The notes under the pieces: generated by a model
Told to the model about the DNA's origin: nothing
What the model saw: only the letters and a program-made list of their open reading frames with translations
Database searches by the model: none
NCBI GenBank assembly: GCA_955652845.1
Contig: CATPBY010000081.1
Coordinates: 1 to 15,969 of the forward strand
DNA: 15,969 nucleotides
Source of the DNA: an uncultured Terriglobales bacterium
Lineage (GTDB): Bacteria; Acidobacteriota; Terriglobia; Terriglobales; Acidobacteriaceae
Direction of reading: 5' to 3'
Part shown: positions 1 to 7,284 of the stretch, piece by piece
Layout of the letters: the number at the start of each line of letters is the position of its first letter
Position numbering within the stretch: the stretch's first letter is position 1
Made by a program: the position numbers and the translations under genes

Positions 1-286
1 CCGGTGCTCCGTCCGCGAGCGGCGGAATTCATTGGCGCTACCGCATTGTGCGAAACCGAAATCTGGTCCTGTGAAATGTGTTCCAGCATTGAGTGTTTAC
101 CGCAATAGCGGTGCAGGCTAGCAGAAAGTCATTCAAAGTCAAGCGCCGGATCAGGCACTGCTGGCCAGGACGGTCGCGCTTCAACGTCATAGTGTCGGCG
201 CGTCAGCGTCGCAGTCGGGATTATAATGAAATCATTGGCTCAAGCCACAATCCGATTAAGAAATTGGTTTAAAGCATTTTTGAATT
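1..286. other. Non-coding leader upstream of the NtrY-like kinase gene
   Basis: I see no convincing gene here. The stretch holds a small perfect hairpin (ACCGC-aata-GCGGT, 99-112) without a T-run, a direct repeat AAAGTCA at 125-131 and 135-141 (10 bp apart, one helical turn), and a perfect TATAAT at 222-227. No good -35 box lies 16-18 bp upstream of that TATAAT. An in-frame TGA at 281-283 blocks any upstream extension of the kinase frame. The end of a gene lying to the left of the window could be here but cannot be recognised. Confidence 0.5.
222..227 (+). promoter_or_regulatory. Possible -10 box (TATAAT) for the ntrY-ntrX operon
   Basis: The consensus hexamer TATAAT stands 59 bases before the TTG start of the kinase. 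The expected -35 position reads CGCGTC or similar, which is poor, so either an activator helps or the match is chance. The AAAGTCA direct repeat at 125-141 lies about 80-100 bp upstream and could be a regulator site (inference). Confidence 0.3.
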
Positions 287-2536
287 TTGCCCGCTTTCAC
301 TCCAACTCGTCCCGGTGAAAAAACCAGCCGCAAAAAAGTCATTCTTTTGCTGGTGATTGTGGTTTTTGTGCTTTTCGGAATACTGCTTTCACTGACGTCT
401 TTTAATCTGCCTTTGAGTCCTGATTCCAACCAGCAACTTCTGGTCTTCGCTTCGCTCTCCGCGGTGATTTTCTTCCTGTTTGTGGCCTTGACCTTCGTGC
501 TGGTGCGCAACCTGCTCAAGCTTTTTGCGGAACGAAGGCTGGGAGTTCTCGGTTCCAAGTTTCGCACCCGCCTGGTAGTGGCGGGCCTCCTGCTTTCATT
601 TCTTCCGGTCATCTTCATGTTCTGGTTCGCTTATGTGCTGATGAACCGATCCATCGACAAATGGTTCTCAACTCCAGTCGAGGAGGTACGTGAGGACACG
701 GCAACGATGGCATCCCTGCTCTCAAGATACGCCGCGCAGAATGCCCGCGCCGAGGCCCAGTCGCTGGCGGCATTGCCCGAAACCCAGCATGCCTTTTCGG
801 GTCATAGTTTTTCGGCAGTGGTAAATGAGTTTCGCCGTCATGAACTCACATTGCAGGGCGGATTTGTGGTAGCCATTGAGAATGGGAATGCCGAGGCCAG
901 TTTCGGGGCGCCCGCTCCGTGGCCGATGCTGAAAGCGCATATTCCGCTGGGAAGGGTGAACTCCGCCGACCCGCCCGTGCACTTGAATTGGGAACAAACC
1001 GAATACGTACTTGGAGGAGCGCCGGTCGGCACAAGTGGGGTGATTCTGGTTGCAATGCCGTTGCCCCAGAAATTTTCCGAGACGGTGAAGGAGGTGGAGG
1101 CCAGCCAGCAGAGATATCTCGATTTGAGCCGGGAGCGAAAACTGGTGCGCCGCACTTACATGGGCTATCTGCTTTTGTTAACGGTCATGGTGCTGTTCGC
1201 CACCACGTGGCTGGCACTATTCCTTTCTAAACTGGTAACTCGCCCGGTCGCGGCGTTAGCTGAAGCCACACAGGAGATTTCCCGCGGAAGACTGGATTAT
1301 CGCGTGGAAATCAGCGCCGCCGATGAAATTGGCGATCTGGTGCGTTCTTTCAACCGCATGGCTGCGGAACTAGAGGCCAGCCGCCGTCAGATCGAAGCCT
1401 CAAGCCGCGAATTGAGCGTTGCCAACAATGCCCTGGAGCAGCGCCGACGGCATATCGAAACGATTTTGGAGAGTATTCCTACCGGAGTGTTGTCACTGGA
1501 TGCGGGCCGGCACATCACTCACGTGAACCATGCCCTGCTTCGAATGTTTAATCCCGGAGGCGGAGAACCGGGAACGGCGGTGGTGCTGATTGGCGCATCG
1601 TTGCAGCAAGTCTTTTCTCCCGAGGTCCTGGAGGATCTGGAGTTGCTGCTGCGTCGCGCCGACCGGATGAGCACGACGACCACCCAGATGGAAATCGTGG
1701 TGCAACGTGTGAAGCTGAACGTGGCAGTAACCGTGGCCACTCTTCGGCACGAAGGCCGCGACCTGGGATATGTCCTGGTGTTCGAGGACTTGTCCGATCT
1801 TCTCAAAGCTCAAAAACAGGCGGCGTGGCGAGAGGTTGCCCGCCGCGTCGCCCACGAAATCAAAAATCCATTGACTCCGATTGCCCTTTCCGCGGAACGA
1901 ATCAGACGGCACTTGGGTCGCGGTGTACCTCCGGATGCGGCCTCGATGGATGTGCTGCACGGTTGCGCCGCCACCATTGCTGGATCGGTCGAAACTTTGC
2001 GCGCTCTGGTGGATGAGTTCTCTACCCTGGCCCGGTTCCCCGCGGCCAAGCCACAGGCTGCAAGCATAAATTCGATCGTGGAAAGTGCTCTGACAATGTT
2101 CAATGGCCGTCTGGACGGAATTCAGGTGCGCACGTTTCTGGGCGCGGATTTGCCGCGCGTGATGGCTGATCCCGAAGCCATCAAGCGTGCCCTGGCGAAT
2201 CTGGTGGACAATGCAGCCGAGGCTATGCACGACTCCATGCTGCGAGAGATTCATATCTCGACCGCGCTGCTGGCCAACCGCGACGTGGTCGAGATCACGG
2301 TCGCCGACAGTGGCCACGGCGTCACTCAGGAATTGAAAGAGCGGCTGTTCCTTCCTTATTTCTCCACCAAGAAGCGCGGAACTGGCCTTGGCCTGGCCAT
2401 CGTAAGCCGCATCATCGAAGATCATCACGGCTCCATTCGGGTGGAAGAGAACCAGCCTGTCGGGGCCCGCTTCGTGGTGGAATTGCCGATAGCGGCGGAC
2501 GGGGTGGACGCTTCCGCCATACGCCAGCATGCATAA
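287..2536 (+). CDS. ntrY: NtrY-type membrane sensor histidine kinase
   Basis: This is a 749-residue inner-membrane sensor kinase that should autophosphorylate on His and pass phosphate to the adjacent NtrX-like regulator. Predicted membrane segments lie near residues 18-37, 51-73, 95-118 and 292-314, with an extracytoplasmic sensor region at about 120-290. A HAMP linker follows (about 317-368), then a PAS domain (about 387-500). The H-box is VAHEIKNPLTPI with His523, the typical NtrY form. The ATPase domain has an N-box (NLVDNAAEAM, 638-647), a G1 box (DSGHG, 674-678) and a G2 box (GTGLGLA, 698-704). The start is a TTG. It is chosen because an in-frame TGA lies only 6 bases upstream and the first membrane helix begins at residue 18; no clear ribosome-binding site is visible. 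The gene overlaps the regulator gene by 8 bp, so the two are almost surely cotranscribed. The NtrY assignment rests on architecture and H-box; the signal sensed is unknown. Confidence 0.93.
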   Translation: MPAFTPTRPGEKTSRKKVILLLVIVVFVLFGILLSLTSFNLPLSPDSNQQLLVFASLSAVIFFLFVALTFVLVRNLLKLFAERRLGVLGSKFRTRLVVAGLLLSFLPVIFMFWFAYVLMNRSIDKWFSTPVEEVREDTATMASLLSRYAAQNARAEAQSLAALPETQHAFSGHSFSAVVNEFRRHELTLQGGFVVAIENGNAEASFGAPAPWPMLKAHIPLGRVNSADPPVHLNWEQTEYVLGGAPVGTSGVILVAMPLPQKFSETVKEVEASQQRYLDLSRERKLVRRTYMGYLLLLTVMVLFATTWLALFLSKLVTRPVAALAEATQEISRGRLDYRVEISAADEIGDLVRSFNRMAAELEASRRQIEASSRELSVANNALEQRRRHIETILESIPTGVLSLDAGRHITHVNHALLRMFNPGGGEPGTAVVLIGASLQQVFSPEVLEDLELLLRRADRMSTTTTQMEIVVQRVKLNVAVTVATLRHEGRDLGYVLVFEDLSDLLKAQKQAAWREVARRVAHEIKNPLTPIALSAERIRRHLGRGVPPDAASMDVLHGCAATIAGSVETLRALVDEFSTLARFPAAKPQAASINSIVESALTMFNGRLDGIQVRTFLGADLPRVMADPEAIKRALANLVDNAAEAMHDSMLREIHISTALLANRDVVEITVADSGHGVTQELKERLFLPYFSTKKRGTGLGLAIVSRIIEDHHGSIRVEENQPVGARFVVELPIAADGVDASAIRQHA

Positions 2537-3884
2537 CATTCTGATCGTGGATGACGAATCCGGCATCCGCCAGTCCCTCAAGGGAGTGCTTGAGGATGAA
2601 GGCTACAAAGCCTCGGTGGCGGAGAGCGGCGAGGCCTGCTTGGAAGTGCTGCGCAAGAAAGCTTTTGAGGTAGTGCTGCTCGATGTCTGGATGCCCGGAA
2701 TGGACGGTCTGGAAACCCTGGAGAAGATTCGCGAAATTGAAGGCGCTCCCGAAGTGATCATGATCTCCGGCCATGGCACGATTGAGACGGCGGTGCGTGC
2801 CACTAAGCTGGGAGCTTATGACTTCCTGGAAAAACCGCTTTCCATTGACAAGACTTTAATTCTGGTCAAAAACGCGGTTGACGCCCAGCGACTGCGGCAG
2901 GAAAACCGGGACCTGAAGAAGCAACTCATTCCCAGAAGCGTCATTGTCGGCGAAAGTGTTCCGATGAAGGCGCTGCGCCAGCAAATCCAGATCATGGCGC
3001 CTACCAATGGGCGGGTACTCATTTATGGCGAATCTGGCACGGTAAAAGAATTGGTAGCCCACGCCATCCACGCCCAGAGCCTGCGAAAAGAAGAGATGTT
3101 TGTCGAAGTGAACTGCGCGGCCATCCCCGAAGACCTGATTGAGAGCGAACTTTTCGGGCACCGGAAAGGTGCATTTCCCTTGGCCACCGTGGAAAAGGAA
3201 GGAAAATTCCAGAGAGCTCACGGGGGCACGCTTTTTCTCGACGAAATTGCGGACATGAGTTTGAAGACTCAGTCCAAAGTTTTGCGCACGCTTGATGAGC
3301 AACGGTTCACGCCTGTGGGAAGTGACGAGCCGATTACGGTCGACGCGCGGGTCATCGCGTCCACCAACAAGGACCTGGAAGAGGAAATTTCCCGGGGAAA
3401 TTTCCGCGAGGACTTGTTTTATCGCCTCAACGTCGTGCCCTTTTCGGTTCCTCCGCTGCGCGAGCGCAAAGAAGATGTCCCTTTGCTGGCGCGCTATTTT
3501 CTAAAGGAATTATCGGCCGCGTACGGCCGGCGGCCACGCGAAATCACCGACGATGCCATTGAGACTCTGATGCGTTACTCCTGGCCGGGCAACGTTCGTG
3601 AATTGCGCAACGTGATTGAGCGAATCGTCATCATGAATCCCACCACGACCCGCTTCGATCGCAAACACCTGCCCCCGCTGGTGCATCGTGACGGCGGCCG
3701 CCGTCTCGCAGGCACCGAGTTCTCCACTTTACATCAGGCACGAGCCGCCTACGAGCGCGATTACATTCTAAAAAAAATGGACGAGAATCACGGCAACATC
3801 AGCCGCACCGCGGAAGTGCTAGGCCTTGAGCGCAGTCATCTCTATCGCAAAATGAAGACCCTGGGGATTGCGGTAAAGGAATAG
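2529..3884 (+). CDS. ntrX: NtrX-type AAA+ response regulator with degenerate Walker A and no GAFTGA motif
   Basis: This 451-residue protein has a receiver domain (acidic D8/D9, phospho-acceptor D52, S80, K102), an AAA+ domain (about 138-370) and a Fis-type helix-turn-helix (423-446, NISRTAEVLG...LYRKMK), which is NtrX-like. Walker B (LFLDEI, 235-240), the arginine-finger region (FREDLFYRLN, 292-301) and sensor II (WPGNVREL, 352-359) are intact. Two key motifs are not. Walker A reads GESGTVKE (167-174), with Val172 where Gly precedes the catalytic Lys. The loop that normally reads GAFTGA and contacts sigma-54 reads GAFPLA (214-219) with no length change. From family knowledge, loss of GAFTGA argues against classical sigma-54 activation, and the Walker A change should weaken ATP binding or hydrolysis. 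It may therefore act as a sigma-54-independent DNA-binding regulator, as described for some NtrC/NtrX proteins lacking GAFTGA. The ATG sits inside the end of ntrY. It converges with the RsbW-like gene, leaving 22 bases between the stops. Confidence 0.92.
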   Translation: MHNILIVDDESGIRQSLKGVLEDEGYKASVAESGEACLEVLRKKAFEVVLLDVWMPGMDGLETLEKIREIEGAPEVIMISGHGTIETAVRATKLGAYDFLEKPLSIDKTLILVKNAVDAQRLRQENRDLKKQLIPRSVIVGESVPMKALRQQIQIMAPTNGRVLIYGESGTVKELVAHAIHAQSLRKEEMFVEVNCAAIPEDLIESELFGHRKGAFPLATVEKEGKFQRAHGGTLFLDEIADMSLKTQSKVLRTLDEQRFTPVGSDEPITVDARVIASTNKDLEEEISRGNFREDLFYRLNVVPFSVPPLRERKEDVPLLARYFLKELSAAYGRRPREITDDAIETLMRYSWPGNVRELRNVIERIVIMNPTTTRFDRKHLPPLVHRDGGRRLAGTEFSTLHQARAAYERDYILKKMDENHGNISRTAEVLGLERSHLYRKMKTLGIAVKE

Positions 3885-3906
3885 ATCAGAAGAGGCCTGA
3901 GAGAAA

Positions 3907-4350
3907 CTATCGCTTGATCATGTGGATTTCGGTGCCGTTCTTCGCGAATTTCACTTCATCCATCAGCTCATTGATCAGATAAATACCGCGGCCGTGATTG
4001 GAGTAGATGCTTTCCCCGCAAACCGGACTGGGTATGGCCGTGGGATCGAATCCCTTGCCCGGGTCGCGGACCACGATCAGCATGCCCCTCTGCTCATCGC
4101 ACGCCACATCACACTCGATAATCTTGGAAGCATCGGCCTTGGCGCCGTGCATCACCGCGTTGGCGAGCGCTTCGCTCAACGCCAGTTCAATTGCATCCTC
4201 ATTGCCGGTAGCGCACTGCATTTCTCGAACAATCTGCATTACACCTTCCACCACCGGGTCAATAGCATTCGGGTCAGCCGCCAACGTGACCTTGAGCTTC
4301 AAGATCAACTCCTTTGCCTCGAAGTCGCAGGTTGGCCTGTTACTGGTCAT
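3907..4350 (-). CDS. RsbW-like anti-sigma factor / serine-protein kinase ATPase
   Basis: This 147-residue protein is a stand-alone GHKL ATPase (HATPase_c_2 type). The N-box is ELALSEALANAVMHG (55-69, Asn64), the G1 box is DPGKGFDP (96-103) and the G2 box is HGRGIYLI (119-126). Such proteins bind a sigma factor or phosphorylate an anti-anti-sigma (STAS) partner in the cytoplasm. No sigma factor or STAS gene is in the window, so the target is unknown. The ATG at 4350 lacks a good ribosome-binding site. A TTG at 4302 (codon 17) has AAAGGAG six bases upstream and would give a 131-residue product starting MKLKVTLAAD, which looks more like the usual start of this family; that shorter form may be the true one. 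A possible promoter lies in the 77-bp gap after era. Confidence 0.87.
   Translation of the reverse strand: MTSNRPTCDFEAKELILKLKVTLAADPNAIDPVVEGVMQIVREMQCATGNEDAIELALSEALANAVMHGAKADASKIIECDVACDEQRGMLIVVRDPGKGFDPTAIPSPVCGESIYSNHGRGIYLINELMDEVKFAKNGTEIHMIKR
4309..4315 (-). promoter_or_regulatory. Shine-Dalgarno that may decide an alternative start of the RsbW-like gene
   Basis: On the minus strand this reads AAAGGAG and ends six bases before a TTG codon at 4302, in frame with the RsbW-like CDS. The annotated upstream ATG (4350) has nothing comparable, so translation may begin here. The site lies inside the longer reading frame, so it could also be chance Lys-Glu codon use. Confidence 0.4.
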
Positions 4351-4390
4351 TCACATCCATGCTCGTTCAGTCTGATCCGGATTCTACAGG

Positions 4391-4420
4391 ATTATGATAG
4401 TCCGGCAGTATCTGGGACAA
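4391..4420 (-). promoter_or_regulatory. Possible sigma-70-type promoter for the RsbW-like gene
   Basis: On the minus strand, TTGTCC (4420-4415) is followed after 18 bp by CATAAT (4396-4391), about 40 bases before the ATG at 4350. It begins just past the end of era, which would let the ATPase gene be transcribed independently of era. Both boxes are imperfect. Confidence 0.35.
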
Positions 4421-4427
4421 AATATTT

Positions 4428-5375
4428 CTAAAATCCGGATTTCTGCGATCCCGCCAGCCGTTCCAGCTGACGGCGCCAGTCAACTTCCTCGACAAATTCG
4501 TGTGAGTCGCGCCAATCGCTCTTCACTTTGACAAAAAGCTCCAGATAAATACGCGCACCCAGCATTTTTTCCAGTTGCAGACGGGCAGCGGTTCCAATTT
4601 TCTTCAACATCTGCCCGCCCTTCCCGACCAGGATGCCCTTTTGTCCTTCGCGCTCACAGTAAATCGCCGCCGCAATCCGGGTCAGTTTAGTGGCTTCTTC
4701 GAACTGCTCAATTATCACCGTCGTTGCATGCGGCACTTCGGCGCTGGTTGCGAACAAAACCTGTTCACGAATAATTTCTGCCGCCATGAAGCGGACAGGC
4801 TGGTCGGTCATTTGATCGTCCGGAAAATAACGGGGGCCTTCAGGCAAAGCCTGGATGATTTTCTCCAGCAGCACATCCAGGCCCTCGCGTTTTCGCGCGG
4901 AGAGCGGAATAATCTCCTGAAAATTGTAAAGAGCACGGTATTCGTCAATGATCGGAAGCAGTTTCCCCTTGTCACCGCGGAGCAAGTCAATCTTATTCAG
5001 CAACAGAAAAGCCGGCGTCCGCGACTTCTTCACGATGTCGAGAACGAATTCGTCAGCCTGACTGAACTTGCGGCTGGCATCAACGATCAGCAGGACCAGA
5101 GTGGAGCCACCCAGGGCTTCGCGCACCTCTCCCATCATTTTCCGGCCTAGTGAACTGTCTGGACGATGCACGCCCGGCGTGTCCAGCAGGATAACTTGGC
5201 CGCCGGAGCGACGCTTTTGTTTAGCTATGTGAATAACACCAAGAATGCGGTTGCGAGTTGTCTGCGGTTTGGGGCTGATAATCGCGAGTTTCTCGCCTAC
5301 CAGAGCGTTCAGAAGAGTCGACTTACCGGCGTTGGGACGGCCGAGAATGCACACAAAACCAGAATGAAATGCCAT
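4428..5375 (-). CDS. era: GTPase Era
   Basis: Era is a GTP-binding protein that binds the 3' end of 16S rRNA and assists 30S maturation. The 315-residue product has the G-domain motifs in order: G1 GRPNAGKS (12-19), the switch I region PQTTR (37-41), G3 DTPG (65-68), G4 NKID (127-130) and G5 SA (159-160). A C-terminal KH domain carries the GKGG loop (251-254), which is the Era signature. The length is close to the family's usual 300. The frame remains open upstream to a TTG at 5414, but ATG 5375 (MAFHSGFVC) fits the family N-terminus; no strong Shine-Dalgarno is visible for either. It lies 89 bp downstream of the CorC-like gene on the same strand, in the phoH-ybeY-corC-era order common in bacteria. 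Confidence 0.96.
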   Translation of the reverse strand: MAFHSGFVCILGRPNAGKSTLLNALVGEKLAIISPKPQTTRNRILGVIHIAKQKRRSGGQVILLDTPGVHRPDSSLGRKMMGEVREALGGSTLVLLIVDASRKFSQADEFVLDIVKKSRTPAFLLLNKIDLLRGDKGKLLPIIDEYRALYNFQEIIPLSARKREGLDVLLEKIIQALPEGPRYFPDDQMTDQPVRFMAAEIIREQVLFATSAEVPHATTVIIEQFEEATKLTRIAAAIYCEREGQKGILVGKGGQMLKKIGTAARLQLEKMLGARIYLELFVKVKSDWRDSHEFVEEVDWRRQLERLAGSQKSGF

Positions 5376-5405
5376 AAGGAATGTACAACTCAGAACGCAA
5401 TGTAA

Positions 5406-5433
5406 CGAAATCAATGTCCCGAAATCATGTTCC
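5406..5433. repeat. Two imperfect 14-bp tandem units upstream of era
   Basis: CGAAATCAATGTCC (5406-5419) is followed directly by CGAAATCATGTTCC (5420-5433), matching at 11 of 14 positions. The pair sits in the 89-bp gap between the CorC-like gene and era, 31-58 bp upstream of the era ATG, where a regulator could bind. It could equally be a chance slippage product. Confidence 0.5.
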
Positions 5434-5464
5434 GACGGCTGCGGGTGTCGCTCGGGTTCCCTTG

Positions 5465-6730
5465 CTACATCAGCTTCATCTGGCGGGGCTGAGCCATCGA
5501 AATGCGTACTCGCTCCACCCGGCGCTCGGTGGAGTCCAGAATTTCGAAGCGCAAACCATCCTCCTCCACGACTTCACCCGGTTGCGGTATCCGTCCGGCC
5601 AGTTCGCTTACCAGACCCGCGACCGTTGCCGATTCTTTACCTTCAGGGCGCATGCCAAACAATTCATCGAGCCGGTCGACGTCCATGTTGCCAGGAACGA
5701 TATAGGAGTGATCGCTCTCCCGGACAACTTCGGCTTTCTCATGCTCATCGCGAATCTCTCCCACGATCTCTTCGACCAGATCTTCGATGGTGACCAATCC
5801 GGCGACTCCGCCGTACTCATCGACCACGATCGCCATACGGATGTTGTGTTTCTGCATGTCGCGCAGAAGTTCGCTGCCCAGCTTGCTTTCGGGCACGAAA
5901 TAAACGTCCTTGCGCATCAGGGTGTCAACCGTTCGGGTATGGGCTTCGGTGTCCGGCACTTGCAGCACGTCCTGGGCGTACACAATGCCCACAATATTGT
6001 GAATTGTGCCGTCAAACACGGGCACGCGGGAAAATGGCTTTCCTTTCAGTAACTCGATGAATTGTTCCACGGTAGTATTGGTAGCTACGGCCACGATTTC
6101 CGGACGCGGCTTCATGGCCTCACGCACGGTTTTCTCGCCAAATTCGACAACCGACTGGATGAGGTCGCGATTGCTTTCCTGCAGAATGCCTTCCTCCTGG
6201 CCTGCCTCGATCAGGGCATGCACCGCTTCCGCCTGAGTTTCTGGCGCCTCGTCCGAGTGCTCCCGGGTAAGTGTAGTCACCGATTGCAGGAAGCCCAGCA
6301 CCAGAGTGACCGGTACAACGATGTAAGTAAGGACGCGCAGAATGAATACCCAGTGGATCAACCAGTCGCCTTTGGTCCTCGAGAAGAAAAGAAATGGCAG
6401 GAACCGGTTAAATACGATCACGATCAGGACAAGACTCAGCGTGGCCTGGAGGATCTCATAGATACTCCAGGCGCGATCCCGGAACACGGCGAAGCCAACC
6501 AGCATGGCGATTGCGGCCATGATAATCTGCGCCAGAACCGCCATGGAAAGCGAGACTCGTTCGCGGCTTATGCCCAGCCTGGGCTCAACTTTCTGCTCGA
6601 AAGAATCGATGTTGTCCTGAAAGTCGCGTGATAGAAATTTGCCGATTTCGGTATATAAACGATCGACGTAAGAAACCAGAGTCAGCAGTCCAAGCAGCGG
6701 CAGGAGCATGGCTGCAATGGCAAAGTTCAT
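5465..6730 (-). CDS. CorC/TlyC (hemolysin-C-like) protein: membrane region, CBS pair, CorC_HlyC domain
   Basis: This 421-residue protein has hydrophobic N-terminal segments (near 1-20, 61-83, 92-116 and 126-150), a linker, a CBS-domain pair (about 205-325) and a C-terminal CorC_HlyC transporter-associated domain (about 335-415). The CBS pair carries the family stretches KPFSRVPVFDG (231-241) and VVDEYGGVAGLVTIEDL (302-318). Family members are linked to Mg2+/Co2+ efflux (CorC, CNNM type). The N-terminal membrane part is not a textbook DUF21 sequence, so transport is inferred. The ATG overlaps the ybeY stop by 4 bp (ATGA), and AGGAA precedes it at good spacing within ybeY. That indicates translational coupling, as in the common ybeY-ybeX pair. 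Confidence 0.92.
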   Translation of the reverse strand: MNFAIAAMLLPLLGLLTLVSYVDRLYTEIGKFLSRDFQDNIDSFEQKVEPRLGISRERVSLSMAVLAQIIMAAIAMLVGFAVFRDRAWSIYEILQATLSLVLIVIVFNRFLPFLFFSRTKGDWLIHWVFILRVLTYIVVPVTLVLGFLQSVTTLTREHSDEAPETQAEAVHALIEAGQEEGILQESNRDLIQSVVEFGEKTVREAMKPRPEIVAVATNTTVEQFIELLKGKPFSRVPVFDGTIHNIVGIVYAQDVLQVPDTEAHTRTVDTLMRKDVYFVPESKLGSELLRDMQKHNIRMAIVVDEYGGVAGLVTIEDLVEEIVGEIRDEHEKAEVVRESDHSYIVPGNMDVDRLDELFGMRPEGKESATVAGLVSELAGRIPQPGEVVEEDGLRFEILDSTERRVERVRISMAQPRQMKLM

Positions 6731-7164
6731 TGCTTTTTTCCTGCTCGCTCGATTAAACCGAGCGGTAGTTTCAGTTTCTTACGCAACATCTGCTCCTTGC
6801 GCGCCATCTTGCCGCGGTCGCGCTCGTGATCGTGGCCTGCGAGGTGAAGTATGCCATGCAGCACCAGGGTTTTAATCTCCGCCGTTATCGAATGTCCCAG
6901 GCGGCGGGCATTTTGCCCTGCAATATCCGCGGCAACCGCTATATCGCCGGCAAAACCACTGGCGGTTAAAATCGGCGGAAACGACAACACGTCCGTGGGA
7001 TGATCCTTTCCCCGGAAACGCCGATTCAAGGAACGAAGCTCCCGTCCACTGGTGACCAAAACATTCACCGAACCCTGCAGTCCACATGCCCGCCCTGCCT
7101 GGGCCACAAACCTGGCCAATACTGCCTCCGTGAGTCCAGGAACACGTTTTTGAAAAATAACCAA
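6727..7164 (-). CDS. ybeY: Endoribonuclease YbeY
   Basis: YbeY is a zinc-dependent single-strand RNase/rRNA maturation factor acting on 16S rRNA 3' ends and in ribosome quality control. The metal site HGILHLAGHDH (103-113) has His103, His107 and His113 as expected. RELRSLNRRFRGKDHPTDVLSF (41-62 region) contains the family's LNxxFRxxDxPTDVLSF pattern. The 145-residue length is normal. The start is a TTG, because no ATG or GTG start occurs upstream in frame and MVIFQKRVPG resembles family N-termini; AGGCG stands 6 bases upstream. It lies 120 bp downstream of phoH and overlaps the CorC-like gene by 4 bp. Confidence 0.93.
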   Translation of the reverse strand: MVIFQKRVPGLTEAVLARFVAQAGRACGLQGSVNVLVTSGRELRSLNRRFRGKDHPTDVLSFPPILTASGFAGDIAVAADIAGQNARRLGHSITAEIKTLVLHGILHLAGHDHERDRGKMARKEQMLRKKLKLPLGLIERAGKKQ

Positions 7165-7212
7165 GGGTCGCCTGCGCGCGCTCCGCTTTAACTTTCGTTA
7201 GTCTCCAACTTC

Positions 7213-7236
7213 CACGTCAAAACTTCACGTCAAAAC
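7213..7236. repeat. Direct repeat of CACGTCAAAAC, 13-bp period, in the phoH-ybeY gap
   Basis: CACGTCAAAAC occurs perfectly at 7213-7223 and 7226-7236, separated by TT. It lies just beyond a hairpin that follows phoH and 49-72 bp upstream of the ybeY start. It is either a regulator-binding direct repeat or a small duplication. Confidence 0.6.
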
Positions 7237-7266
7237 AAAGAGGAGGGCCCGTCCTGGCACCCTCCT
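7232..7266 (-). terminator. Terminator-like hairpin after phoH
   Basis: On the minus strand, 19 bases after the phoH stop, AGGAGGG (7266-7260) pairs perfectly with CCCTCCT (7247-7241) across a 12-base loop. The hairpin is followed by CTTTGTTTT. A seven-pair GC-rich stem plus a T-rich tail fits a rho-independent terminator, perhaps a leaky one, between phoH and ybeY. The tail is interrupted by G, so efficiency is uncertain. Confidence 0.45.
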
Positions 7267-7284
7267 GCCCATTCCCCCACGGTA

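Noticed and set aside
99..112. Hairpin ACCGC-aata-GCGGT as terminator of an upstream gene
   Set aside because: No T-run on either strand and no recognisable gene end to the left.
1493..2581. Long minus-strand open frame (362 codons) opposite the kinase gene
   Set aside because: It is antisense to a clearly conserved kinase catalytic region and shows no recognisable domain.
2529..3884. Classical sigma-54-dependent NtrC-type activator
   Set aside because: The domain order fits, but GAFTGA is GAFPLA and Walker A lacks the Gly before Lys; only the NtrX-like regulator label is kept.
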